From Diphasiastrum complanatum (lineage: Eukaryota > Streptophyta > Lycopodiopsida > Lycopodiales > Lycopodiaceae): a stretch of DNA of 64,000 bases. The stretch is taken from NCBI GenBank assembly GCA_029204225.1, contig CM055103.1, forward strand, positions 43,350,604 to 43,414,603, in the 5' to 3' direction. The translations under genes were made by a program, and so were the position numbers. Position 1 is the first letter of the stretch. Each line of letters starts with the position of its first letter. Positions 11,024 to 20,645 of this stretch are shown here, one piece after another. The notes under the pieces were generated by a model that did not search any database, had not been told where the DNA came from, and was given only the letters and a program-made list of their open reading frames with translations.

Positions 11024-11805
11024 CTAAGCTTTAAGTTCATCAAGATAGCCAATGAAAATACATTTATTTGTCCTATGATCTAGCTTATTCCTAAGCTGTT
11101 TAGAAATGTGAACAAAACATATACAACCAAAGATTTTTAAATGGTTGACATTAGGCTTGTGCCCATGCCAAACTTCATAAGGAGTTTTATTGTTGACGGG
11201 TTTGGTGCTAGATCTATTTTGCATGTAATAGGCTGTGGCAGTAGCTTCTGCCCAGAACTTCGTAGGTAGGTGTGCTTGATGTAGCATGGATCTGGCTGAG
11301 TTGAGATGAGTGCGATTCTTCCTTTCTACAATCCCATTTTGTTGAGGTGAATAGGAAGTGGTGAACTGTCTTCAAATATCATGTTCAACCATGTAGTCGG
11401 ACATCTCATTAGAGATGTATTTGCCGCCACCATTAGTTCAAAGTGCCTCACTTTTGTAAACGTTTGTGTCTCAGCCATGGCCTTGAATCTCTTGAAGCAT
11501 TCAAAGGCTTCAGATTTGTGCTTAATGAACATGATTGTAGACCATCTAGAATAATCATCTATGCAAGTGATAAAATAGATTGCATCTCCTAAGGATGGAG
11601 TTGGCATTGGGCCACAAAGATCTCTATGTATAAGATCCAATACATGCTTTGTTTTGATGGAACGTGATTTGGGAAACTTGCTTCTAGAGTGTTTGCTATA
11701 GACGTATAATTCACAAAAGAAAGACTTCCTATTTAATGAAGAAGGGAAATACAATCCATCAACTAAGTTATTACAACGCATATAGGAAAGTGATCTTGTA
11801 TTCAT
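11024..11805 (-). pseudogene. Integrase of nested copia, two frames
   Basis: The first block (11326-11805) has VLDLIHRDLCGPMP with the first catalytic Asp and YFITCIDDYSRWSTIMF. The frame then shifts before the GGGEY region, and the next block (11024-11287) has LPTKFWAEATATAYYMQNR, TPYEVWHGHKPNVNHL and KIFGCICFVHI, the integrase C-terminal part. The region with the catalytic Glu lies at the junction in other frames. Confidence 0.85.
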
Positions 11806-11867
11806 GTGTCCAAATCAACTATGCCACAGAATAGCATTATCGTTTACATTTTCATGAAAGATGCTAG

Positions 11868-12263
11868 CTAATGCACTTGAATTAGAGGGTTCGTAAGATT
11901 TTTGACTCTAGTGCATGTAGTCAGAGTAGTATCTTCCTCGAATATTGTACACTGCTCAGATGAGAAAGTAACAGTGTAGCCCTCATCAGTTATCTTAGAG
12001 ACTAATAACATGTTCTTTGATAGCTGAGGAACATGAAGGATGTTGGGAACACGAATAGATAGACCGTTGTTGAATGTGATCTTGACTGTCCCTTTGCCTT
12101 CCACACATATGGTTCCTGAATCTCTGAGGTAGATGAATTGGTCTCTACTGTAAGCTACATACTCAGTAAACCATTCTTTGTGAGAGGTCTTGTATTGGGT
12201 AGCACCGCTATCCAGGTACCAACTATCACAATCTTCGTTGCTGTTGTTGTAAGCCATTAACAA
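11868..12263 (-). pseudogene. Aspartic protease of nested copia
   Basis: A 131-codon open frame contains WYLDSGAT, the intact copia protease active-site triad context, and the flap region GKGTVKITF. It continues to ILHVPQLSKNMLLVSKI, the usual segment before GAG-pre-integrase. This domain is the best preserved of the element. Confidence 0.9.
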
Positions 12264-12311
12264 ATGTGTATCTTGCTCCTTGAATTTCGCCGTGTTGGAG
12301 GAGTCTAGCTG

Positions 12312-13118
12312 CTATTGTTGTTGCTTCTTTGTCTCGTTGTAGATCCGAATACGACACTCCTCGATGTCGTGATTGGCTCTCTTGCAATATCTGCAGAAAA
12401 TCTTCTTGTGCGATCCACTATTTTCACCTTGAGTGTGAGGCTTTTGTTGTTGTTGTTGCACTTGATTTTTGCCCTTGGAGTAGTCTTTCTTCTTGGTGAA
12501 TAGAGCCATGGATCTGTCTTTGATAGACAGGCTGCTAGTCTTTCTCCGCATTTCTTCTTGAAGAAGATGACCGATCACCTTTTGAAGAGTGAGTTCAAGT
12601 TGTGTGGAGATCGTCACCACAAAGTGCTCATATGACTTTGGAACAGAAGAAAGCAAGGTCATGACGACATCATTATCTTGAATAGAACATCCTACAACTG
12701 ATAACTGATCCAATAAAGACTTGAAGTTGTTGATGTGAGAAGTGAGGCAGTAGAATCAGACATGCTAAGAGTAAAGAACTTTCTTCTAAGATGTAATCTA
12801 GTGGTTACATCCTGAGTCTCATAGAGATTTAATAACAAATCTAATGCATCCTTAGAGGTTTTGCATGTGGTAACATGGGATATTTGGGAGTCGGCCAAAT
12901 TGAGTGTGATACATGCTAAGGCCTTCTGATCTTTGATCTTCCATGCCTTCGTTTGATCATCATCTTCTGGTTTCAGAACCTTCGATTACATCCCAAAGAT
13001 CTCTATCTATCAACATCATCCGGACTTTTAACTTCTAGATGTAGAAGTTAGAACCATTGAACTTGTCAATGACTCTAACATCGTTGGATGATGACGAAGA
13101 GTTATCTATATGAGACAT
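12312..13118 (-). pseudogene. Gag of nested copia, broken
   Basis: The ATG at 13116-13118 is followed by a Ser-rich start and FNGSNFYI with a stop, the copia gag opening. Later segments in shifted frames give HLRRKFFTL, then VVGCSIQDNDVVMTLLSSVP and SYEHFVVTI. A Gln/Lys-rich linker and one zinc knuckle, CRYCKRANHDIEEC (CX2CX4HX4C), follow near 12370-12420. Several stops and frameshifts show decay. Gag would form the virus-like particle. Confidence 0.85.
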
Positions 13119-13170
13119 ACTAATAATAATACAAATAGAACACACTTAATCTCTCGGTTTATATGAACTA

Positions 13171-13183
13171 GGCTCTGATACCA
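13171..13183 (-). other. Primer-binding site, tRNA-iMet
   Basis: The reverse complement reads TGGTATCAGAGCC, a full match to the initiator tRNA-Met complement. It is separated by 3 bp from the LTR border. Confidence 0.9.
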
Positions 13184-13186
13184 ATC

Positions 13187-14578
13187 TGATGGGGCAAGGG
13201 AGATAGAAGAATGCGAACGGAGAAGAGAGCAGGAATATTGCAGAACAGCTCTCCTGTTACAATTAGCTGCTAGATGCAAAAACAATCTAATAGAAAGCTT
13301 ATGCTAAGTATAATCATAGCTTACAGTGATCTAGTTGTCCAATGGGATCTTAAAAGTTAATTCATACTCACAAAAATGAGAGTACAATCCACCGAAGAGA
13401 TTGGAAATGGTTTGTGTGTGTGTGGTATTACTGGAAGTTAGATCCAATAAGAAGTTTAGTTCTGAAATAGATTGGAATAGCAATATGATATCATGAGTCC
13501 CTCATGCATCAAAGACAGCCATCGTCTGATTAGACACTGAGGAGTCGTAGATGTCTGTAATCTTATCAAAGTGAGTAAACAAGCACGATCAAACAGCGAT
13601 AGAGTGCATTCAAATCACAAGAAGCATTCATCTGCGTTATACACAGATAGAAAAGGATGCTGCTACTATATTACACTGAAGCACAACAATGATAGTTACA
13701 ACCAGAATGACGACGTAACTGGGAGGCTCAAATAATACGTCTCATGGACAGAGCGTCTCTCACATAATCTGTACTCGGATGATCTATTTATAGATTGCAT
13801 CCATGTATTAAGTACATTAAATGTTTGTCACCTAATTGGGTAAGTCGTTGTACTTGGAAGTATATGGCTTTTTGTGACAACTATACATAGTGTATACTGT
13901 CAACCTGTAGGGAATGTTGACATGGACGAGGACGTCGCAAATTCTCTCACTTCGCATTTTACGTGAAGTGGCTTTCTCTCACTTCGCAAATTTCGGGAAG
14001 TGACTGGGAACGTTCCTCGTTCAAAATAGATGACCTTCGACATTTTCTCTCTCTTAGAGATTTTGCGAAAAAGTCGAAAGTGCCCTCAAAAAGACGAAGG
14101 TGCCCTTATAAAGGCGAAGATGTCTTTAAAACAGTTTAACTCGTGAAACTACATGACCTTCAAAAAATTTCTCTCTCTTCGCAATTTTCGGGAAATGCGA
14201 AAAAGCCGATGTGTTAAAAAAATAGTTAAACTTTTGAATTGTGCCCAAGTGTTGCAGGAAATGCAAAAAAGGTGACACTGTGAAAACATAGTTCATTTTT
14301 ACAAACTGTTGCGACACTTAGAGTATTTCTGCAGTCTGTTTAAAAAGTAATATAAATCTACAGACTTGTTCTAAATGCTAGTTTGTGGAAGCCCTTGAAG
14401 ATGGCCAAGTCTTCAATGACTTCAAGTTATTAAACTTAACATCTGAACTTGAAACTATGATAGGATTAGTTACCCTTTGCTGGACATCAACAGGAAGCCC
14501 ATTGTAGACGTTCTTCATATAAATTGGTTGTCTAAGTTTGTGATTCCAAGGAGACAACTGTGGGCTTAATTTCCAACA
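13187..14578 (-). repeat. 5' LTR of nested copia
   Basis: The 1392-bp partner of 8460-9834, which would be the promoter LTR for this element. The minus-strand TATA box is at 13785-13792 and the GGAACGTTCC palindrome at 14007-14016, about 215 bp upstream of the TATA box. Confidence 0.9.
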
Positions 14579-14583
14579 AGTGC

Positions 14584-14720
14584 ATGGCAAGGAAGTAGCA
14601 TTGGTTTTCTACAGAACAAACTACATGGCAGCAGATTACTTCACAGAGACTCTATCAAAGGAGCAACATCTCAGATTTGAGCAGAACGTTGTTTTGTGTA
14701 ATGACACGTTGCACAGATGG
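14584..14720 (+). pseudogene. Copia RNase H C-terminal tail after the insertion
   Basis: HGKEVALVFYRTNY, then AADYFTETLSKEQHL, is the standard copia RNase H tail that follows the REKV segment. It matches the frame broken at 8459 and shows that the two halves were once one element. Confidence 0.8.
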
Positions 14721-14780
14721 CAATATCAATGTATCAGTTTGCGATTCTATTTCAAAACTGGACACTCATTGGCTGTATGA

Positions 14781-15019
14781 TTTTGTGTACATACTAGACA
14801 CCATACATTTTTTCATCATGGGTATTGTAGATGATTCTGATCTGGCATAGTAGAAGATGTTGCTACAGCACCTTGCAAAGCCTTCAATTTTGATCAAATT
14901 GGAGTGTCAATTGTTCCATCAACTGTTTGTGGAGTTTTGTAACCTGATCCATCAGCAAATTTGCATTTTTCCAACAGGTGAAAAAAATTCGCATTTTTCC
15001 AACAGGCGAAAAATGCAAA
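14781..15019. other. Spacer with short tandem repeat
   Basis: No gene is seen. A roughly 30-bp unit, GCATTTTTCCAACAGG with flanks, is repeated in tandem at about 14965-15010. Confidence 0.4.
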
Positions 15020-15200
15020 GACGACTGGTTGAAGAACCAATCTTGGGCTCCGGCTACCAATGACATAGGGAACGACTTTAATTTTTCCTCGGGAGTTAGA
15101 TTTCGCACGCTTGTTTGTAGATCTGGAGGAATCTAATAGGATCTGTCGATCCATTGTATTTTGGCATCTCGAGTCGAGGTGCCCTACAAATTGCTTGCAA
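15020..15200 (-). pseudogene. Ty3/gypsy gag fragment
   Basis: The minus strand gives LEMPKYNGSTDPIRFLQIYK and QACE at about 15115-15190. After a frameshift it gives LTPEEKLKSFPMSLVAGAQ, then DWFF, at about 15035-15100. This is the core of a retrotransposon gag domain. No other part of this element is visible nearby. Confidence 0.75.
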
Positions 15201-15780
15201 GGGTACAACGGGCACGGGCTGATCCATCGGTCCATTGCGGCTGGTCTTGCTTCTGCTTCAATCTGTGCGGTTGCAACTCGGAAGGGTTTGGTGTTTAATT
15301 TCCAACTCTTCTGGGTACTGATCGTCCTGTTTCAAATTCATTCATCAGAGAAGTCTAGGGATACTGGATCTTGATGGATGTGAAGAAAACAATCTGGATT
15401 TGTAAGGATCTGATTAGTTTGATTGGCTATTAGAAAGATTTTAGCCCTTTTTCGACGGTTTTTCCTTGATAATTCTTTGATCCTTGCTTTGATTGGTCTA
15501 AAATTTTCACTATAGATAGATCTAAGCCAGATCTAGCTACTGATCCTATTTGTGAAGGTTCATCATGCGAGGGTTGGTTGTACAATAGTTCTTTGTACTG
15601 TTTTGCAGACAAAAACTCTGATATTTGGAGGTATGCCAGGAACTAACTCTTACTCTCTTAAGTGAAGCTGGATCTGGTATGGATCTTGCTCTATATAAAG
15701 TGGAGAATGTTAACTCTTGTAGATGAAAGTTATTTATGTCTGAGGAATTTTTGCTCACTTTTTGGCTTATAGATTCATCA
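15201..15780. other. Spacer, no gene recognised
   Basis: Short overlapping open frames only; none matches a family I know. Confidence 0.4.
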
Positions 15781-16190
15781 ATACTTCAAATTAACTCTCG
15801 CAGACTTGATCGTTGATGAAAAATGACTTTCTAGACTCAATGGACCATGTTGTGAGAGTTACTGGTGTGAGGGTTCTCTGATTCCAAGGATTTTTCACTT
15901 TTTTCAGCACTTGGAACTCTCTTACAGTTTACTGGAGCAAAATGAACTCTCACAGACTTATCTGTGAGCTTCTCTCAATGAGATCTAGTTACAAGAGGGA
16001 GTTACCTTCCACAAAAACTGCAAAAAATAGTGTCTGTGAAGATTCTGGCTTCATTTTGGCTCTTCTGGAACTTGGGGACTCTCGCAGGAGGTCTCCCACT
16101 GCAAAGTAACTCTCGCAGACTCATCTGTGAGCTTGTCCCAATGAAATCTAGCTACAAAAGGTCAAGCAAAGGTTACTAAACAGTTTTGAA
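15781..16190. repeat. Degenerate ~160-bp tandem repeat
   Basis: The phrase AACTCTCGCAGACTY starts at 15793, 15945 and 16108. At the last two sites it continues with matching text (ATCTGTGAGCTT, then CAATGARATCTAG). The spacing of 152 and 163 bp and the shared upstream segment (ACTTGG..ACTCTC) point to about three diverged copies of one unit. The function is unknown; it may be a small satellite or part of an LTR. Confidence 0.6.
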
Positions 16191-16200
16191 TTTTTTTAAT

Positions 16201-16500
16201 TTTTATCCAAAGCTCGTAGATTTTTATCAAATTATTCTGGCAAAGAATCCAAGATTCAATACTCGGTTTGGAAAGAGATAATAGCTACAACTCAAGATTT
16301 CGAAAAAGAAGGTTCTACTCGTCTACACAAAGATGAAGTTTGGAAAAAATTAGACAACATGGTGAAATAATGGACAAAAGATGAATTTTCAAATACTGAT
16401 GTACAAATAATACAGAAAACAACCAGTGAAATTGTGGAAGCAGTTCGAAGTGCATGGAGTGTAGATCATATAACACATTATATGGTAAGATTTTGATGTT
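16201..16500 (+). pseudogene. Unidentified coding-like stretch
   Basis: One plus-strand frame is open for about 46 codons from 16211, has one TAA near 16369, then about 38 more codons. Composition is protein-like, with QYSVWKEIIATTQDFEKE, then EVWKKLDNM, and after the stop TTSEIVEAVRSAWSVDHI. I do not recognise the family. It ends about 100 bp before the target duplication of the next copia. Confidence 0.3.
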
Positions 16501-16588
16501 ACATAACAGAGAAGTCTATTAATATTGTGTCGGCATCTGATTCAAAGCCTGCACATAACCTTTTTATTAGAATTGGAAAAGTATTGTA

Positions 16589-16593
16589 ATTTA
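16589..16593. other. Target site duplication ATTTA (left)
   Basis: ATTTA outside the left LTR is repeated at 23223-23227 outside the right LTR. Confidence 0.88.
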
Positions 16594-17578
16594 TGAAGAA
16601 ACGAAACGTTTCTTTTTACAAAGCTTTGCTAGCTTTCAGCCCTCTGCCTGACGAAAATGTTTGTGAACACAAAAGTCAAGAGACACGAATCACGAAATAT
16701 TTGCAAACATTTGACGAGAAGACACGAACACGAAATATTCACGAACGAGAATCTTTTGCGATCCAGCACGAGAAGGTCAGACGACGGAGACGAAACCAAC
16801 GACGCGACACGAAAAACGTCGCAAAACCTTTTCTGCCCTCATGCTCCATGAAGGACCAAGCAAGGTCATACAAGTACCCAGAAGTACAGATGTCTGATCT
16901 GATGGCATGACGTCAACAGATACACTCTAGGTCGTGACTAATCTGCCACTCTTGTAATTCTCTGATTAGTTGTAGATTTAATTACTCTAATCTAAAAGGT
17001 TACACAAAGCGACTAAATACTTACTAGATGATACTTAATAGAAAGAGGCATATACAGAGATGTATGAAGCAGTCTGATGCTAGTAAGCAATCAAGACGAA
17101 AACTACATAACAGAAGTCCGCCTGCGTGCGAGACAAGTTCCTGTGATCAGGATCCACAGAGATCCACAAGTCCGCTAATAAGCGAGACATTCACTCGTGA
17201 GAGAACTGTATTTCTCTCACGCCAACGCACGGTGTGGATCTCATGCAGTGCTTGAAGAATCAAAGAAAAATCAATAGATGATCTTGTAGACATTGTGCAC
17301 ATGTCACTTTTATGATGTATGATCTTGAATGCAAATGTGTCTACTGTTATTCGAGTGTCTGATTCTCTCATTCATTTGATTCTGCACCTTGGTTGAAACT
17401 TTGTTGAATGCTACATTAATTTATAAATGTAGATCAACAGTGCTTGACTAGATTCTGGAGGACTGTAGGAGTGATCCAGCTGGCAGTGACCAACGATCGC
17501 ATTTGAACTCCATCCGAATCACATTGAATTGTTTGCTTTGCTTTCACGACTGCGACTCATTCAGTTTTTCTTCCATCA
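16594..17578 (+). repeat. 5' LTR of family A copia
   Basis: A 985-bp repeat starting TGAAGAAAC and ending TTCCATCA, with its partner at 22230. U3 holds arrays of CGAA/ACGAA motifs around 16660-16800. The 105-codon open frame at its left end is the LTR continuation of the pol frame, not a separate gene. Confidence 0.93.
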
Positions 17579-17579
17579 G

Positions 17580-17591
17580 TGGTATCAGAGC
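17580..17591 (+). other. Primer-binding site, tRNA-iMet
   Basis: TGGTATCAGAGC is an exact match to the initiator tRNA-Met complement, one base after the LTR border. Confidence 0.93.
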
Positions 17592-17692
17592 TTACCTATT
17601 GTCATAATCTAACATAGCCAAGAAGCTATCAGATCTAGGAGGCCAAGCATTCAGACAAACAACCATCAACAAGAGAACAGACTTCAAAAGCA

Positions 17693-18367
17693 ATGGCTTC
17701 AATCAGCAGCATACAGAACAAGATCTGTACAATACTTGATTCTTCAGGATCTAACTTTCTAGCCTGGAAAGTTGAGACTTCACTGATACTCAAGGGCGAA
17801 GGTTTATTCCCCTGGGTGGATGGAACGAAAAAGATGCCTACAACATCAAACAAGGAGCTACGCGAGTGGAGGGAGAAAAATGACAAGGCAGTAGCCCTGT
17901 TATCATCTTCCATCGAAGATAGTCTCACACTTGACCTAGCTACACTCTCCAAAGTTAAAGAGATGTGGGATGCACTGCTCATGAGATTTCAAACGAAATC
18001 AAGAAGTCAAATCATGATGCTGGAAGATCAGCTGACGAATCTACATTGGGATGGGAAAGACCTCACTTCTTTCGTAAGAAAGATGAAAGATCTGTTTCTA
18101 TCACTACATAACTCTAGAGCAGAAAATGCAGTGTCAGTTGAGAAACAACTCACTTACCTGTTGAGAGCCTTACCCAGATCATTCCAGACAACGAGAACCC
18201 TGCTCGCGAAAGATCCTACCATGAACCTCAAAAAGGCGATTGTCGAGATTCGAGAGGAAGTTGAGGCCAAAGAACATCTTGATCACAAAGATGGCTCTGA
18301 CCAGGCCCTCTACGACAACAAAGAAAAATCAAAGAAGAAATTTAAGCCTAAGAGGGAGTCCAATTAG
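17693..18367 (+). CDS. Gag of family A copia (N-terminal part)
   Basis: A 224-codon frame from ATG 17693 contains SGSNFLAWKVETSLILKGEG and, later, LATLSKVKEMWDALLMRF, the copia gag (UBN2-type) signatures. It then has an alpha-helical region with TSFVRKMKDLFLSL and an ESN end at the stop. The stop at 18365-18367 separates it from the zinc knuckles, which follow in other frames, so the intact gag has been broken here. Gag would assemble the cytoplasmic particle. Confidence 0.85.
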   Translation: MASISSIQNKICTILDSSGSNFLAWKVETSLILKGEGLFPWVDGTKKMPTTSNKELREWREKNDKAVALLSSSIEDSLTLDLATLSKVKEMWDALLMRFQTKSRSQIMMLEDQLTNLHWDGKDLTSFVRKMKDLFLSLHNSRAENAVSVEKQLTYLLRALPRSFQTTRTLLAKDPTMNLKKAIVEIREEVEAKEHLDHKDGSDQALYDNKEKSKKKFKPKRESN

Positions 18368-19020
18368 AGGCAGGATCGTGACCAACAAGCAGAGGGAACA
18401 AGCAAAGGCAACTGGAAGACCAAAGGGAGGTCGAAACAACAAGGTGCAGACAAGAAGACTTGTGTGAGATGCAGAAGAGACGGGCATACAGTAGATACTT
18501 GCTGGCTCATTCCCAAGATTGAGTGTATCCATTGCCACAAGAAGGGTCACGTAGCCATGGATTGCCGCCAGAACTCGAGAAACAAGTCAACACAGAACAG
18601 ACATGAGAACAACAATAGTTCATCCTATGTCAAGAAGACAAGAGAATATTTTCATCACAAAGATGGTTCTGACTAGGCCCTCTACGGCAACAAAGAAAAA
18701 TCCAAGAAACAATTTAAGCCTAAGAGGGAGTCAAATCAGAAGCAGGATCGTGATCAGCAAGCAGAGGGAACCAGCAAAGGCAACTAGAAGAGCAAAGGGA
18801 GGTCGAAGCAGCAAGGTGGAGAAAAAAAGACTTGCGTGAGATGCAGACGAGACGGGCACATGGTTGATACATGCTGGCTCAATCCAAAGATTGAGTGCAT
18901 ACACTACCACAAGAAGGGTCATGCAGCCGTGGATTGCCGGCAGAACCCGAGAAACAAATCTGCGCAGAACAGACAGGAGAACAACAATAGTTCATCCTAT
19001 GTCAAGGAGCCTAAGAGCTC
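18281..19020 (+). repeat. 372-bp tandem duplication of gag zinc-knuckle module
   Basis: Text beginning CACAAAGATGG at 18284 recurs at 18656, and similarity continues through both copies to about 19015. The period of 372 bp equals 124 codons. Each copy codes for a Lys-rich linker, a knuckle of the form CVRCRRDGHTVDTC, and a second knuckle, CIHCHKKGHVAMDC in copy one and CIHYHKKGHAAVDC in copy two. The second Cys of the last knuckle is lost. Duplication would give four knuckles if frames were intact. Copies differ by many substitutions, so the event is not new. Confidence 0.9.
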
Positions 19021-19099
19021 AAAAATGGGCGAAGAAAGATCAATGAACGGAAATTGTTCAACCACCTATATCTGTGAAGACCTGTGCAGCGTCAACATC

Positions 19100-19320
19100 T
19101 GACACACATGAGGTGATTCTAGATTCATGAGCCACCTCACACTTCGTGACATCAAGACGAATCATGTTTGATTTCAAAAGTGCAGATCCTTCAAGATTCA
19201 TAGTTCTTGGAGATGGATCTAAACATCAAGTGAACGGTATTGGTTCACTGTGGCTCAATACCAATGGTAGAGACAGACGACTCGAAGACGTTCTGTTCGT
19301 GCCCACACTGTAGCAAGATT
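19100..19320 (+). pseudogene. Protease of family A, stop in active site
   Basis: The copia triad expected as LDSGAT reads L-D-S-stop-A-T; the TGA at 19128-19130 replaces the Gly codon. The frame continues with SRRIMFDFKSADPSRFIVLG and DGSKHQVNGIGSLW, the usual flap region. The element cannot make mature protease. Confidence 0.85.
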
Positions 19321-20277
19321 TGCTTTCTGTAACAAGAATAGCAGATGCAGGAATGCATGTGACATTTTATGACGAAGCATGCAACATGGGTGACACCAGT
19401 ACCAATACTCTGATCGCTCAAGGAAGAAGGAAAGGTAATCTATATCATCTGAAGATACGCCTACCTGCAGATCAGATGCATCAGACTCATGATGACTCAC
19501 CAGACACTCTGTGGCACTGGAGACTCTGCCACATGAACTCAATGGCACTTTACCAAGCAAGCCATCATGGAGCAATAACAGGGGTCAACATCTTGAATGC
19601 AACCAGTTCGACCACCTGTGATGCATGTTTGAAGGGTAAGATGTCATGCACCCCATTCATCAAAGACTCCTACAGAATGACCAAAATTCTGGAGTTAGTG
19701 CATTCTGACATCTGTGGGCCTTTCAATGTGATCTCAGTAGGAGGTTGAAAATATTATATAACCTTTATTGATGATTATAGTAAATTCACCAGTGTTTTTT
19801 ATTCAGAATAAATCTAAAGCATTTGATAAATTCACAAAATAGGTGAATTGGGTTGAGAGATGTACGGGCAACAAGGTAAAGTAGATCAGAACATATTGAG
19901 GTGGCGAATACATCTCGAGTCACTTTACTGACTTCTGCAATGATCATGGCATCATTCACAAAAGAACTACAACCTACACATCGCAGCACAATGGTGTTGC
20001 AGAACGAAAAAACAGAACCCTGGTGGAAGCTGCCATATGCATGATGACCTACTCGAAAGCTCCAAGGGTACTGTGGCCTGAAGCAGTAGCTACAACCGCA
20101 TACATCCAGAATAGGATAGGCAAGTCTGGTGTCCATCACACGACACCACACGAGTTATGGTGGGGCAGAAAGCCCAACCTGTCTCACATCAGAATCTTTG
20201 GCTATGCAACTTATGCGCATATTCCTAATAAGCTTCGAAAGAAGTTTGATGAGAAAGCCGAGCAGGGATTCTGGTAG
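19320..20277 (+). pseudogene. Integrase region of family A
   Basis: The GAG-pre-integrase zinc domain reads TLWHWRLCHMNSMAL, then CDACLKGKMSCTPF. The core starts LELVHSDICGPFNV with the first Asp. After a stop and indels near 19750-19990, the blocks AVATTAYIQNRIGKSGV and HELWWGRKPNLSHIRIFGYA show the C-terminal part. The GGEY region near 19910 and the HNGVAERKNRTL segment near 19990, which carries the catalytic Glu, can be read in different frames. Confidence 0.85.
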
Positions 20278-20330
20278 GTTATGACAACAATTCGTCATAC
20301 TACAGAGTCTACATACCAGACACGAATGTT

Positions 20331-20642
20331 GTGAAAACAGTGAGAGATGTTAGATTTGATGAGAGCAGGACAATGGCCAATGACAATCCTGTCAGCTATG
20401 AAGTTCTAGAGAGACAGTACTATGACCTACCGCCAGTGACAGAGGGAGCAGAGGATGAACATGAAAATGAAGATTTTCGAGTCGTTTCCCATTCGAGTGA
20501 TGAATCAGAAGACGAAAGATTCAAGAGGCAGCCTACTGCTACAGTTCCTACAAACCAAGATGGTTTCGGACCCAACAGAGCAGACAAATGCAAAGGCATT
20601 GTTGTCCAAGGAGGATCTCCTAGAAGGTCAACAAGACCATGA
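20331..20642 (+). pseudogene. Acidic integrase-RT linker
   Basis: An open frame with ENEDFRVVSHSSDESEDE and a basic end RRSTRP, typical of the low-conservation linker between copia integrase and RT. It contains no enzymatic motif. Confidence 0.7.
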
Positions 20643-20645
20643 AGA

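Larger units (their letters stand above)
8460..14578 (-). mobile_element. Nested copia element with two LTRs
   Basis: This is a 6.1-kb minus-strand copia with LTRs at 8460-9834 and 13187-14578, a tRNA-iMet primer site beside the right LTR, and an AGTGC target duplication. Order on the minus strand is gag, protease, integrase, RT, RNase H tail. The LTRs start TGATGGGGCAAG and end TTTCCAACA. They differ by many substitutions and small indels (1375 versus 1392 bp), so the insertion is much older than the chromovirus at 34987. RT jumps from YVDD straight to the RNase H tail, so the thumb and most of RNase H are deleted. All reading frames are broken, so it is not autonomous. Confidence 0.93.
6124..14780 (+). 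mobile_element. Degenerate copia element split by a nested copia
   Basis: This is a Ty1/copia element in the order primer site, gag, GAG-pre-integrase, integrase, RT and RNase H. It runs 6124-8459, is interrupted by an inverted copia at 8460-14578, and resumes at 14579. The RNase H frame that stops at the insertion (YLREKVL) resumes as HGKEVALVFYRTNY, then AADYFTETLSKEQHL. The 5-bp sequence AGTGC sits on both sides of the insert (8455-8459 and 14579-14583). The protease region is deleted and several stops are present. I could not identify matching LTRs: the left side abuts an unrelated coding remnant, and the right side after 14780 has no clear TG...CA border. Confidence 0.85.

Noticed and set aside
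13171-13183. A tRNA gene near the tRNA-like sequences at primer sites
   Set aside because: Only the 12-14 bases complementary to the tRNA 3' end are present; no cloverleaf.
16593-16910. 105-codon frame as a separate gene
   Set aside because: It lies in the 5' LTR of family A and is the LTR copy of the pol C-terminal extension.
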